A stretch of 21,467 nt of DNA, taken from contig JAGHSP010000097.1 in assembly GCA_018065815.1 (NCBI GenBank), positions 1 through 21,467 of the forward strand, given 5' to 3'. Shown piece after piece: positions 15,224 through 21,467 of this stretch. Made by a program: the position numbers and the translations under genes. Every line of letters begins with the position of its first letter. Position 1 is the first letter of the stretch. Below the pieces are notes generated by a model. The model saw only the letters and a program-made list of their open reading frames with translations. It made no database searches and was not told where the DNA came from. Origin of the DNA: Candidatus Sodaliphilus limicaballi. GTDB taxonomy: Bacteria; Bacteroidota; Bacteroidia; Bacteroidales; Muribaculaceae.

Positions 15224-15856
15224 ATGAAAACGATAAAAAATATCGTTTTTGACCTGGGCGGCGTGGTGTTTGAGATTGACAAGAACCGAGCCATCGAGCA
15301 TTTCAACGAGGTGGGCTTCGGTGACGCCAAGTCCTATCTTGACGCATTTGAGCAAGTGGGAATCTTCGGCCAGCTAGAGTCGGGGCAAATCACTGCCGAG
15401 GAATTCCGCGTGGAGTTGAGCAAGCTGGCAGGCAAGGAGATGACTCACGACGAGTGCAAGTATGGATGGACTGGTTACTACAAGTGCATGCACCAGCATA
15501 TACTCGACGCCATCACCCACCTGCGCAAGCAAGGTTACCGCGTGAGCCTGCTGTCAAACACTAACCCCTACATGATGGAATGGGCACGCAGCAAGGACTT
15601 CGACGGCAATGGCAATCCCGTTGACTACTACTTCGACAAGCTCTACCTGAGCTATGAATGCAAGGTGATGAAACCCGCTGCACGCATCTTTGAGATTATG
15701 CTCGAGGGCGAAAACGCCAAGCCCGAGGAAACACTCTTCATCGATGACAGCCCGCACAACGTGGCAGCCGCGGCAGCACTGGGCATACACACCCTGCAAC
15801 CTGCCAACGGCGAAGACTGGCGCGAGAAACTAAAACAAATACTTCAAGAATCATGA
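15224..15856 (+). CDS. HAD-superfamily phosphatase (subfamily IA, YihX-like)
   Basis: 210 residues, cytoplasmic. The four HAD motifs are present: FDLGGVVF with nucleophile D10, LLSNT with S111, K150 in KVMKPAARIFEIML, and FIDDSPHN with D174/D175. Motif I has GG where many members have a second Asp (DxD), as in FDLG-type phosphatases such as the E. coli alpha-glucose-1-phosphate phosphatase YihX. A sugar-phosphate substrate is therefore plausible, not proven. The stop codon overlaps the esterase start in ATGA, so the two genes are translated together. Confidence 0.88.
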   Translation: MKTIKNIVFDLGGVVFEIDKNRAIEHFNEVGFGDAKSYLDAFEQVGIFGQLESGQITAEEFRVELSKLAGKEMTHDECKYGWTGYYKCMHQHILDAITHLRKQGYRVSLLSNTNPYMMEWARSKDFDGNGNPVDYYFDKLYLSYECKVMKPAARIFEIMLEGENAKPEETLFIDDSPHNVAAAAALGIHTLQPANGEDWREKLKQILQES

Positions 15857-16998
15857 AAAAGATTTATATCGCTACATTATGCGCAGCAATGGCACTCACC
15901 GCCAGTGCGCAACAGGAATTGCACGGCGGTGCTAATGGCACACCAGCAATCAACCAAGACCACACCGTGACATTCTCAATCAAGGCTCCCGAGGCCAAGC
16001 AAGTGGTGCTGCACATGGATTATCAGCGCGACACCACCATGACTCGCAACACCGACGGCACATGGACACTGACCACCGCCCCGCTGGCGCCCGAGCTATA
16101 TCGCTACAACTTCGTGGTTGACGGCGTGAAAGTGCTTGACACTAACAATGTGTATAGCATCAGAGACGTATCCACCGTGATGAGCGCATTCATCATCGAC
16201 GGTGACAACTCACCTTGCCCCTACAGCGTGACCAATGTGGCGCACGGCAACGTAGCGCAAGTGTGGTATGACTCCCCCACCCTGGGCATGAAACGTCGCA
16301 TGACGATATACACTCCAGCGGGATATGAAGAAGGACGCAACCGCTATCCCGTGTTCTACCTGCTGCACGGCAGCGGCGGCGACGAGACCGCATGGCTCGA
16401 GCACGGACGCGCGGCACAGATAGCCGACAACCTCATTGCCAACGGCAAGGCCGAGCCCATGATCATAGTGATGCCCAACGGCAACGTCGATGAGAAAGCA
16501 GCCCCCGGCGCTACCGAGGAAGGCCTCGTCAACCCCACCTTTGCCCACAAACAGTGGATGGAAGGCACGTTTGAAAGCTCGTTTGGCGACATCGTGAACT
16601 ATGTCGATACCCACTACCGCACACTCAAGACCAAACGCAAACGTGCCATCGCCGGATTGTCGATGGGCGGTTACCACTCGCTCTACATCAGCGCCAACAA
16701 TCCAAGCGACTATGGCTACGTGGGTCTGTTCTCGGCAGCAATCTATCCTATGAAAGGCGTGAAGTCGCCCATCTATGACGACCTTGAAGGTAAACTCAAA
16801 ATCCAGTTCCAGCAGCGTCCGCGACTCTACTGGATAGGCATAGGCGAGGATGATTTCCTCTACAAGGACAATGCAAAGTACACCCGCATGCTCGACAAAA
16901 ATCGCATACGTTACACCTACTTTGAGTCAACCGGCGGCCACGAATGGCGCAACTGGCGCAAATACCTCCTAGAGTTCATGCCGCAGCTCTTCAAGTAA
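15853..16998 (+). CDS. Secreted CE1-type esterase with N-terminal E-set/CBM48-like domain
   Basis: 381 residues. A signal peptide (MKKIYIATLCAAMALTASA) is followed by a beta-sandwich (about 20-115) of the kind found before carbohydrate esterases in Bacteroidetes (FSIKAPEAKQVVLHMD, YRYNFVVDGV). An alpha/beta-hydrolase of the esterase D / CE1 family spans ~130-381: YPVFYLLHGSGGDETAW carries the oxyanion region, GLSMGG holds the nucleophile S270, GEDDF the likely acid D333/D334, and GGHEWRNWRKYL the His363. It probably removes feruloyl or acetyl groups from plant polysaccharides outside the cytoplasm; the exact ester is unknown. Confidence 0.9.
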   Translation: MKKIYIATLCAAMALTASAQQELHGGANGTPAINQDHTVTFSIKAPEAKQVVLHMDYQRDTTMTRNTDGTWTLTTAPLAPELYRYNFVVDGVKVLDTNNVYSIRDVSTVMSAFIIDGDNSPCPYSVTNVAHGNVAQVWYDSPTLGMKRRMTIYTPAGYEEGRNRYPVFYLLHGSGGDETAWLEHGRAAQIADNLIANGKAEPMIIVMPNGNVDEKAAPGATEEGLVNPTFAHKQWMEGTFESSFGDIVNYVDTHYRTLKTKRKRAIAGLSMGGYHSLYISANNPSDYGYVGLFSAAIYPMKGVKSPIYDDLEGKLKIQFQQRPRLYWIGIGEDDFLYKDNAKYTRMLDKNRIRYTYFESTGGHEWRNWRKYLLEFMPQLFK

Positions 16999-17009
16999 CC
17001 GAGAAAACA

Positions 17010-17219
17010 GTAACTATTCAATAGATTTTTTGCAGATTCCCCGCGCGGATCTCACTGATTTAACGGATTTTTATTGAAGAAATATTAACAACGTGAGGTT
17101 GGAAGCAAAAACGCACAAAGCTTGCTTTGGGTGTGTTGGCTTCCAGCCTCTCATTGCTTAATAAAAAATCAGTGGGATTTGTGAAATCCGTGCGGGGAGT
17201 CCCATTGCTGAATAGTTAC
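17010..17219. repeat. 210-bp imperfect palindrome (intergenic repeat element)
   Basis: Outer arms begin GTAACTATTCA (17010-17020) and end TGAATAGTTAC (17209-17219), an exact match. Further in, CCCCGCGCGGATCTCAC pairs with GTGAAATCCGTGCGGGG, and TTTTTATTGA with TTAATAAAAA. The centre is a hairpin with GAGGTTGGAAGC/GCTTCCAGCCTC stems and CAAAGC-TT-GCTTTG at its tip. It could act as a terminator for the esterase operon but its size and shared words with 12561-12655 suggest a dispersed, perhaps mobile, palindromic element. Confidence 0.8.
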
Positions 17220-17300
17220 CTCTAATTTACTGCTCTATTAATTTTTGTTAATTTACAAACAAATCATTCCCGATATGATGTGATTATAGAAATGATTTTG

Positions 17301-17308
17301 TAAATTTG
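17301..17308 (+). promoter_or_regulatory. -7 element TAAATTTG before the structured RNA
   Basis: Match to TAnnTTTG; transcription would start near 17315, just before the structured region. A convincing -33 TTG is not visible. Confidence 0.45.
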
Positions 17309-17314
17309 CAACGT

Positions 17315-17550
17315 TGCACATATTGTGCGGCAAGACATATTTAGAAAGCGTTAAGCTTTTCCATCTGTCGCGAATCTGGACAATTTGCTAGTAGATTGGG
17401 AAAGGTGAACGCCTCTTTGGTACCGTCTATGTACTTAATCGTCATATACCTGCCAAGAGTGTGAGTCATCGTTAGATCCATCTACTAGGCAGTCCAGAGC
17501 CTGCGGCAGGGATTAGTTTCGGAGGCTCGCACTTTTCTTTTTATGCCTTC
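17315..17550 (+). ncRNA. Candidate structured RNA or cis-regulatory leader
   Basis: Collinear complementary blocks make a long rod: CTGTCGC (17365-17371) with GCGGCAG (17503-17509), TCTGGAC (17375-17381) with GTCCAGA (17492-17498), and CTAGTAGAT (17388-17396) with ATCTACTAG (17480-17488). The enclosed part has CTCTT/AAGAG (17413-17417 with 17455-17459). Competing pairs also exist: GCGTT/AACGC (17348-17352 with 17408-17412) around CTTTTCC-ATCT / AGATTGGGAAAGG, and GAGCCT/AGGCTC (17497-17502 with 17523-17528) followed by a T-rich tract at 17533-17542. It ends about 60 bases before the lipoprotein gene, so either a free RNA or a terminator/antiterminator-type leader is possible. It matches no RNA family I can name with confidence. 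A 34-codon minus-strand ORF (17341-17445) overlaps it. Confidence 0.6.
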
Positions 17551-17609
17551 TACATTAACAACTTTTGTTAGCCATTCCTCATCGAGCCCCGGGAATATCA
17601 TGAAACGTG

Positions 17610-18227
17610 ATGAAAAAATTTCTTTTTGCTATTGCACTTACGTCTGCAATGGGGTTGGTATCTTGCGATGAGGGAGATATTGTAAATTTTACCCATGAGT
17701 TAACTAATTACAAATCAAGAGACTTGTTCATTGGCACCAAGGATCTCTCAGGAGAATGGCTTAACTACAACTTTAACGATGCCACTATTGACTTAAAATG
17801 TGAACAGAGTAAAAAATATGCGTTTATAACCTCTGTTGATACAACCTTTAACGATAAAGGTCTCCCAGAAAAATTCTTCTATCATGAAGATTTGAACGAC
17901 TCTATTGCTAAGTATGTCGGTCCAGAATACCGTCTTCCCACACTCGCTGAGTTCCAAAATTTATTACAGCGTGCAGCCCGCCGCGAGACAACCTTCAACG
18001 GAGTTGCTGGCTATGTGTTCAAGTGCAACGACAAGACATTATTCTTCCCATACGGAACATACCTAACAGGCTCAGTTGTCTCAGGCTATAAGGGAGAAAA
18101 GAGACTAGTATATGTATATAAACTTGCCAAGGGCGATGCCATCACCTACGATGCCGCAGGCAATAACCCACAAAAGGCAGAACACTACATACGTCCAGTG
18201 AGAAAACTCGCAAAAGAAATGAAATAG
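17610..18227 (+). CDS. FISUMP-like lipoprotein
   Basis: 205 residues from ATG 17610 (the GTG just before it was not used). A lipoprotein signal MKKFLFAIALTSAMGLVSC puts the lipidated Cys at 19, followed by DEGD, an acidic start that could be a Bacteroidetes surface-export signal. The C-terminal half has YRLPTLAEFQNLL (about 112-124), GVAGYVFKCNDKTLFFPYGTYL and the closing YIRPVRKL, matching the Fibrobacter succinogenes major paralogous (FISUMP) domain pattern. Function is unknown; it should sit in the outer membrane. It leads a tight gene cluster (24-bp and 14-bp gaps) and follows the structured RNA. Base composition is more A+T-rich than the genes to the left. A copy of its last codons recurs at 20250-20285. 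Confidence 0.8.
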   Translation: MKKFLFAIALTSAMGLVSCDEGDIVNFTHELTNYKSRDLFIGTKDLSGEWLNYNFNDATIDLKCEQSKKYAFITSVDTTFNDKGLPEKFFYHEDLNDSIAKYVGPEYRLPTLAEFQNLLQRAARRETTFNGVAGYVFKCNDKTLFFPYGTYLTGSVVSGYKGEKRLVYVYKLAKGDAITYDAAGNNPQKAEHYIRPVRKLAKEMK

Positions 18228-18251
18228 TAAACTTAATAATCACATTATCAA

Positions 18252-18719
18252 ATGAAAAAAGTCCTTTTATTATTATGTGTGCTAATGTCACTTACTTCAT
18301 TGGCGCAAACAAAAACCACAAGAATTCAGGAAACTCAAGCACGATTGCTGGATGTAACTACTAACGCCTACGTAAAGCCTTTAACAGTAGAATTAAAGGT
18401 GATTTCGGGACGAACTGTTGACTCTTGGAAACTTTCTAAAGAACAAGTTGAGAACGACTTTAGAGGTAGTGTTGCCAACATTCGCAGTTGGGCTGTGTAC
18501 ATGGCTTCACGCAAGCATGATTGCGATCTCATGGTGGCTGCAACATTCAATTTCCGATCACTCGAAAATGGTGATGGCTATGAGATTGAAATCGTAGGAT
18601 TCCCTGCTGTTTTCCAGAATTGGGCTACCGTTACCGAGAACGACATGTATTGGATAAATCTTGAGAACTCAAATAGAAAGAGTGAGAAAGAAAAAACTAA
18701 TTCAATTAATAAACACTAA
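18252..18719 (+). CDS. Unknown secreted protein, 155 residues
   Basis: Not recognised. A signal peptide (MKKVLLLLCVLMSLTSLA, cleavage before Gln) and a mature part of about 135 residues without further membrane segments. Notable are a central MASRKHDCDLMVAATFNF stretch with predicted beta structure and a charged Ser/Lys/Asn/Glu tail. The start lies 24 bases after the lipoprotein gene and the end 14 bases before the first barrel gene, so it is in the same operon and probably works at the cell envelope with them. Confidence 0.75.
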   Translation: MKKVLLLLCVLMSLTSLAQTKTTRIQETQARLLDVTTNAYVKPLTVELKVISGRTVDSWKLSKEQVENDFRGSVANIRSWAVYMASRKHDCDLMVAATFNFRSLENGDGYEIEIVGFPAVFQNWATVTENDMYWINLENSNRKSEKEKTNSINKH

Positions 18720-18733
18720 TCAAAATTCAAATT

Positions 18734-19303
18734 ATGAAGAAAGTATTTAGTTTATTGGCAGTGGCTCTGATGGCTACCACTGCAAGTGCTCAAATCGTGA
18801 GCTCTAACTCAAGAAATGTCACAAGTGAACCAGGAGACTATTCTGCCTACAATCGCTTTTCATTGAATTACCAACAGTTTAAAGCGACTTCACACGGATA
18901 TACATCTGATGGAGTTGATGGGGTTAATGTTGAATTCGTGCATGGGTTTAATGTTTTGAAAAGCCAACCACTATATGTAGAAACAGGTATTAGTGCATCT
19001 TACGCTAAAAAAAAGGATCTTATTGAAGCAGTACGCATAGGGGTACCTGTTAATGTTGCTTACAAATACACATTCCAATCGGCAAACGTTTGGGTTCAAC
19101 CCTTTGTAGGATTAGATTTGATTTGCAACGCTTATGTTGACGATAGCGAAGGTCTCAAGCGAGTTCAAGGCGGTTGGCACATTGGTACAAACATCGGCTA
19201 TAAACAAATTAATATCGGCTTTAAATACGGTAGCGATTTTACCAATATGTATGATGAAATCAAAACCAAAGGTTTCACAATCGGTTTAGGATATAATTTT
19301 TAA
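18734..19303 (+). CDS. Outer-membrane beta-barrel protein (paralogue 1)
   Basis: 189 residues. Signal peptide MKKVFSLLAVALMATTASA, then alternating-pattern strands (PLYVETGISASYAKK, VWVQPFVGLDLICNAYV, INIGFKYGSDF) and a terminal IGLGYNF, ending in aromatic Phe as outer-membrane barrels do. Size fits a small 8-stranded barrel of the Bacteroidetes outer membrane beta-barrel family. The signal peptide and first ~35 residues are nearly identical to those of the next gene, so the two are tandem paralogues. Role unknown. Confidence 0.82.
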   Translation: MKKVFSLLAVALMATTASAQIVSSNSRNVTSEPGDYSAYNRFSLNYQQFKATSHGYTSDGVDGVNVEFVHGFNVLKSQPLYVETGISASYAKKKDLIEAVRIGVPVNVAYKYTFQSANVWVQPFVGLDLICNAYVDDSEGLKRVQGGWHIGTNIGYKQINIGFKYGSDFTNMYDEIKTKGFTIGLGYNF

Positions 19304-19325
19304 ACGAGGTTAGTAAATATTTTTT

Positions 19326-19366
19326 TTGACGGATAGTGATGGTTCAATTTCGTCACTGTCCGTCAA
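19326..19366 (+). terminator. Hairpin between the two barrel genes
   Basis: Stem TTGACGGATAGTGA paired with TCACTGTCCGTCAA (14 bp, one G-T pair), loop about 13 bases, no strong U-tract after it. It may terminate or protect the upstream mRNA and lower expression of the second barrel gene. Confidence 0.65.
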
Positions 19367-19383
19367 TTAAAAGGTAGTTAACT

Positions 19384-20151
19384 ATGAAAAAAGTATTTAG
19401 TTTATTGGCTGTGGCTCTGATGGCAGCCACCGCAAGTGCTCAAATCGTGAGTTCAAATTCAAGAAACGAAACAAACGAACCAGGAGAATATCCTGCTGGT
19501 TGGAACTCAATAACTCTTGAATATAATAATTGGGGAGCAAATGTTCCTGGAGGAATGAACTATTTTGTAGAAACAAAAGGCTTTCCAACATCATTGAATG
19601 GAATTTCATTGGGTTATAAGAAGGCTTTTAAAGTAGTAAAAGAACTTCCATTATACCTAGAAACAGGTCTTGATGTACAAGTAGCTTTAGGTTCTAATAC
19701 AAAATTAGAGGACCACTATTTTGATTACGACGACGTATATTACGAAGTCGCTACAGAACAAAAAAGAAAAATATTTGTACTTTCTGCTAAATTACCTGTC
19801 TCAGTAATGTATCACTGGACTTTACCTAATAGAAACATAGCAATTGAGCCATTAGTTGGACTTAACCTTAAGGTTCTGGCTTATGGTAAAATTACAGAAG
19901 ACTATTATGTCAACAGGGAGAAGAAAATATCCAATACATACGATGTATTTAACAAAAAAGACATGGCAAGTTTGTTGGGTGATAAATATGGCACCTCGAA
20001 TCGTTGTCTTTTTGGATTTCATTTAGGAGTAAATGCAGTGATTAAAGAAAAGTACTCTCTTGGTATTAGATATGACAAAGATTTTACCAATTTTCATAGT
20101 GCCGGTTTAAAATTCCACTGCTTAAATGTCGCACTTGGTTATCGATTTTGA
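19384..20151 (+). CDS. Outer-membrane beta-barrel protein (paralogue 2)
   Basis: 255 residues. Begins MKKVFSLLAVALMAATASA, followed by QIVSSNSRNETNEPGEY, almost the same as paralogue 1 in both protein and DNA, after which the sequences separate. Beta-strand patterns recur (LPLYLETGLDVQVAL, IAIEPLVGLNLKVLAYG, YSLGIRYDKDFTNF) and the end VALGYRF is a barrel C-terminal signal. It is about 66 residues longer than paralogue 1, mainly in loops around 100-125 and 175-205 rich in Tyr, Asp and Lys. Function unknown; surface loops are the variable parts. Confidence 0.82.
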   Translation: MKKVFSLLAVALMAATASAQIVSSNSRNETNEPGEYPAGWNSITLEYNNWGANVPGGMNYFVETKGFPTSLNGISLGYKKAFKVVKELPLYLETGLDVQVALGSNTKLEDHYFDYDDVYYEVATEQKRKIFVLSAKLPVSVMYHWTLPNRNIAIEPLVGLNLKVLAYGKITEDYYVNREKKISNTYDVFNKKDMASLLGDKYGTSNRCLFGFHLGVNAVIKEKYSLGIRYDKDFTNFHSAGLKFHCLNVALGYRF

Positions 20152-20202
20152 TAAATAATCTTGTAGTAAATAAAAATGATGGGGGCGGGAGAACCTAAGA
20201 AT

Positions 20203-20222
20203 CTCGTGGGAAATCCAGCTAT
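20203..20222. repeat. Decayed copy of the REP-like palindrome
   Basis: CTCGTGGGAAATCCAGCTAT aligns with the intact palindrome at 20457-20476, and similarity continues on both sides (GCGGGAG...AC before it, ACAGAAC after it). Only the left half keeps the stem sequence. Confidence 0.6.
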
Positions 20223-20249
20223 AACAGAACTGAGCGAGAAATGGACTAA

Positions 20250-20316
20250 GTGAGAATACTCGCAAAAGAAATGAAATAGTAAACTAGTTGTATCGTTAGG
20301 ATATCGCTTCAAGTAA
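20250..20316 (+). pseudogene. Scar of a lipoprotein gene end joined to a beta-barrel gene end
   Basis: 20250-20285 matches 18198-18233 (end and stop of the FISUMP-like lipoprotein gene) at 35 of 36 bases. It is followed at 20290-20316 by codons for VSLGYRFK and a stop, like the end of barrel paralogue 2 (VALGYRF). The two tails lie next to each other with everything between removed, so this is what remains of another cassette copy after a deletion. Confidence 0.75.
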
Positions 20317-20345
20317 TCTATAGTTAGTAAATAAAACTTGATGCT

Positions 20346-20390
20346 GGCGGGATGCAGAGGGTGAATTTTCCCTGCATCCCGCCATTTTTT
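20346..20390 (+). terminator. Terminator with GGCGGGATGCA/TGCATCCCGCC stem
   Basis: 11-bp stem plus a GGG/CCC inner part, followed by ATTTTTT. The sequence before it, TAGTAAATAAAACTTGATGC, resembles TAGTAAATAAAAATGATGGG at 20164-20183 after barrel paralogue 2, so it is the terminator of the lost cassette copy. Confidence 0.85.
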
Positions 20391-20403
20391 GTTAGAATTT
20401 TGC

Positions 20404-20411
20404 TATCTTTG
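20404..20411 (+). promoter_or_regulatory. -7 element TATCTTTG upstream of the transposase gene
   Basis: Consensus -7 box 118 bases before the ATG; the REP-like palindrome would lie in the 5' leader. Confidence 0.55.
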
Positions 20412-20456
20412 TGCTTGAAAATAGAAAATGCCTGATTTTCTTGCGGGAGGACAGGA

Positions 20457-20476
20457 CTCGCGGGAAATCCCGCGAG
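20457..20476. repeat. REP-like palindrome CTCGCGGGA-AA-TCCCGCGAG
   Basis: Perfect 9-bp arms around AA, about 50 bp upstream of the Y1/HUH transposase gene, where REP elements recognised by RAYT proteins are often found. Same length and layout as the three palindromes inside the gene. Confidence 0.8.
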
Positions 20477-20528
20477 CACAGAACCAAGGAAGCCACGAGG
20501 ATGATGATGGCGCGAAGATGGTGGCATT

Positions 20529-21467
20529 ATGATAAAAAGCGAGACACAACACTCGATGCATCGACGGGCATTGTGGCACGACTATCGTGACCCAGGTCTC
20601 TATATGATTACCCTTGTGGTTAATGACCGCAAGCCACTGCTTGGCACGCTGATTGAGGACAACGGGCAGGCTTGTATCGAGCACAGCATGCTTGGAAAGG
20701 CAATTATCAACGAGGAGATAAACAAGATTTCCCACTTCTACCCGATGGTAGAGGTGTGGAAGATATGTGTCATGCCTGACCACATCCACATAATTCTTAA
20801 CGTGAAGACGGCGATGCCCCCAGGGAAGCACCTGGGTAATGTCGTTTATGGATTTAAAACTGGATGCACCCGGGTGCTATGGAAGATAATGGCAGAGGGA
20901 GAACCCTCGCCCACACCTGGCGATCCATTTGTCGAGGGAAATTCCTCGACCACTCAACCTAGCGGTCCTGTTGCCGAGGGGTCTCCCTCGGCCATGAAGC
21001 CTCTCCTCTTTGAAAACGGCTACAACGACAAGATTCTCAAGGGAAAAGACCAGCTCAAGCACTGGAAACGATACCTTGACGACAATCCCCGTCGCCTGAT
21101 GCTCAAGCGCAAGCACCCCGACCTGTTCACCGTGATGCACGATGTTACCGTCAATGGCCAGCAGTGCCATGCCGTGGGCAACATTTTCCTGCTTGACAAT
21201 CCATGCAAAACGGCAGTTATCGTCCACAGGCGGTATAGCGACACTACATTCCAGCAACTAAAGCAAGAATGGCTTGCCGTGGGCGAAGCAGGCGGCGTGT
21301 TGGTGAGTGCGGCTATCGCTCCTCGCGAAAAAGAAGTCCTGCGCGAAGCTATGGACCGAGGGTACAGTATCATCTTGTTGCGCGAGAACGGCTTCCCTCT
21401 ATTATATAAGCCTGCTGGCGAAGCATTCAACGCTTGTGCTCAAGGTGTTTTACTACAAATCAGTCCC
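20529..21467 (+). CDS. RAYT-like Y1/HUH transposase with a DprA-like C-terminal part (partial)
   Basis: The frame is open from ATG 20529 to the window end (313 codons, no stop), with an in-frame stop upstream at 20505. Residues ~10-120 and ~155-200 are a Y1 (IS200/REP-associated) transposase: HRRALWHDYRDPGLYMITLV opens like RAYTs, MPDHIHIIL has the metal-binding H85-x-H87, and KRYLDDNPRRL holds a likely catalytic Tyr182. HUH enzymes cut single-stranded DNA at palindrome-linked sites. A low-complexity insert (~122-153) is encoded by three palindromes. Residues ~205-313 look like a DprA/Smf-type Rossmann fold (GNIFLLDNP, VIVHRRYSD, GGVLVSAAIAPREKEV, LLRENGFPLLYKP, CAQGVLL). The fusion assignment is by pattern recognition only. 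It could take part in REP spread or in handling single-stranded DNA. Confidence 0.8.
   Translation, partial: MIKSETQHSMHRRALWHDYRDPGLYMITLVVNDRKPLLGTLIEDNGQACIEHSMLGKAIINEEINKISHFYPMVEVWKICVMPDHIHIILNVKTAMPPGKHLGNVVYGFKTGCTRVLWKIMAEGEPSPTPGDPFVEGNSSTTQPSGPVAEGSPSAMKPLLFENGYNDKILKGKDQLKHWKRYLDDNPRRLMLKRKHPDLFTVMHDVTVNGQQCHAVGNIFLLDNPCKTAVIVHRRYSDTTFQQLKQEWLAVGEAGGVLVSAAIAPREKEVLREAMDRGYSIILLRENGFPLLYKPAGEAFNACAQGVLLQISP
20892..20911 (+). repeat. In-frame palindrome 1 inside the transposase gene
   Basis: GCAGAGGGAGAACCCTCGCC encodes AEGEPSP. Core GAGGG-AGAA-CCCTC pairs; the outermost bases are partly mismatched. Confidence 0.7.
20931..20950 (+). repeat. In-frame palindrome 2 inside the transposase gene
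   Basis: GTCGAGGGAAATTCCTCGAC encodes VEGNSST; perfect 7-bp arms. It differs from the upstream palindrome at paired positions, so pairing is kept. Confidence 0.75.
20973..20992 (+). repeat. In-frame palindrome 3 inside the transposase gene
   Basis: GCCGAGGGGTCTCCCTCGGC encodes AEGSPSA; perfect 8-bp arms around GTCT. Confidence 0.75.

Larger units (their letters stand above)
16999..17609. other. Intergenic region before the envelope-protein cassette
   Basis: Holds the 210-bp palindrome (17010-17219), a TAAATTTG promoter-like element (17301-17308) and a structured RNA region (about 17315-17550). The last ~60 bases before the lipoprotein start show no further feature. Confidence 0.7.
20152..20528. 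other. Intergenic region with remnants of a further envelope cassette
   Basis: Contains a decayed REP-like palindrome (20203-20222), a duplicate of the lipoprotein gene end (20250-20285), a barrel-like C-terminal coding scrap (20290-20316), a terminator (20346-20390), a promoter element (20404-20411) and an intact REP-like palindrome (20457-20476). Confidence 0.7.

Noticed and set aside
20403..21430. Minus-strand ORFs of 126-142 codons at the right end
   Set aside because: They are antisense to the open transposase frame, which has clear HUH motifs.

Overview
The window looks like a chromosomal segment of a gut-type Bacteroidales bacterium (Muribaculaceae- or Prevotella-like; the family is an inference). 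The reasons are repeated TAnnTTTG promoter elements, the near absence of strong Shine-Dalgarno sites, secreted GH13 and CE1 enzymes with dockerin-like tails, a FISUMP-like lipoprotein, a DUF3943 protein and a ptb-buk pair.

Left part (1-5785): the 3' end of a secreted dockerin-tailed protein and its terminator, then a monocistronic purL (purine synthesis), an octamer tandem repeat and a terminator. Next comes a minus-strand remnant of a Bacteroidales ATPase preceded by four evenly phased TGCAC-N8-GTGCA palindromes that overlap a good promoter, and a DUF3943 membrane-associated protein on the minus strand.

Middle (5786-12441): an A+T-rich type II restriction-modification island of the BsuBI/PstI kind (methyltransferase and endonuclease overlapping by 13 bp, with a structured leader) ends at a strong hairpin. 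It converges on a large secreted GH13 amylase with two starch-binding modules and a dockerin-like tail. A Fur-family regulator lies upstream of the amylase on the same strand.

Right-middle (12442-16998): a ptb-buk operon (acyl-CoA to acyl-phosphate to acid plus ATP) with an octamer repeat between the genes, a small unknown minus-strand gene, and a two-gene operon of a HAD phosphatase and a secreted CE1-type esterase overlapping by ATGA.

Right (16999-21467) is accessory DNA. It holds a 210-bp imperfect palindrome; a roughly 235-nt highly structured RNA or leader whose pairings are mutually exclusive; and a four-gene cassette for cell-envelope proteins (FISUMP-like lipoprotein, unknown secreted protein, two beta-barrel paralogues). 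It is followed by a scar carrying the tails of a lipoprotein gene and a barrel gene from an extra cassette copy, and by an HUH/Y1 (RAYT-like) transposase gene that runs off the window. That gene carries three in-frame 20-bp palindromes resembling a REP-like palindrome in its own upstream region, and seems to have a DprA-like C-terminal domain.

The strongest candidates for something undescribed are the transposase with its embedded palindromes, the structured leader before the envelope cassette, and the phased operator array.
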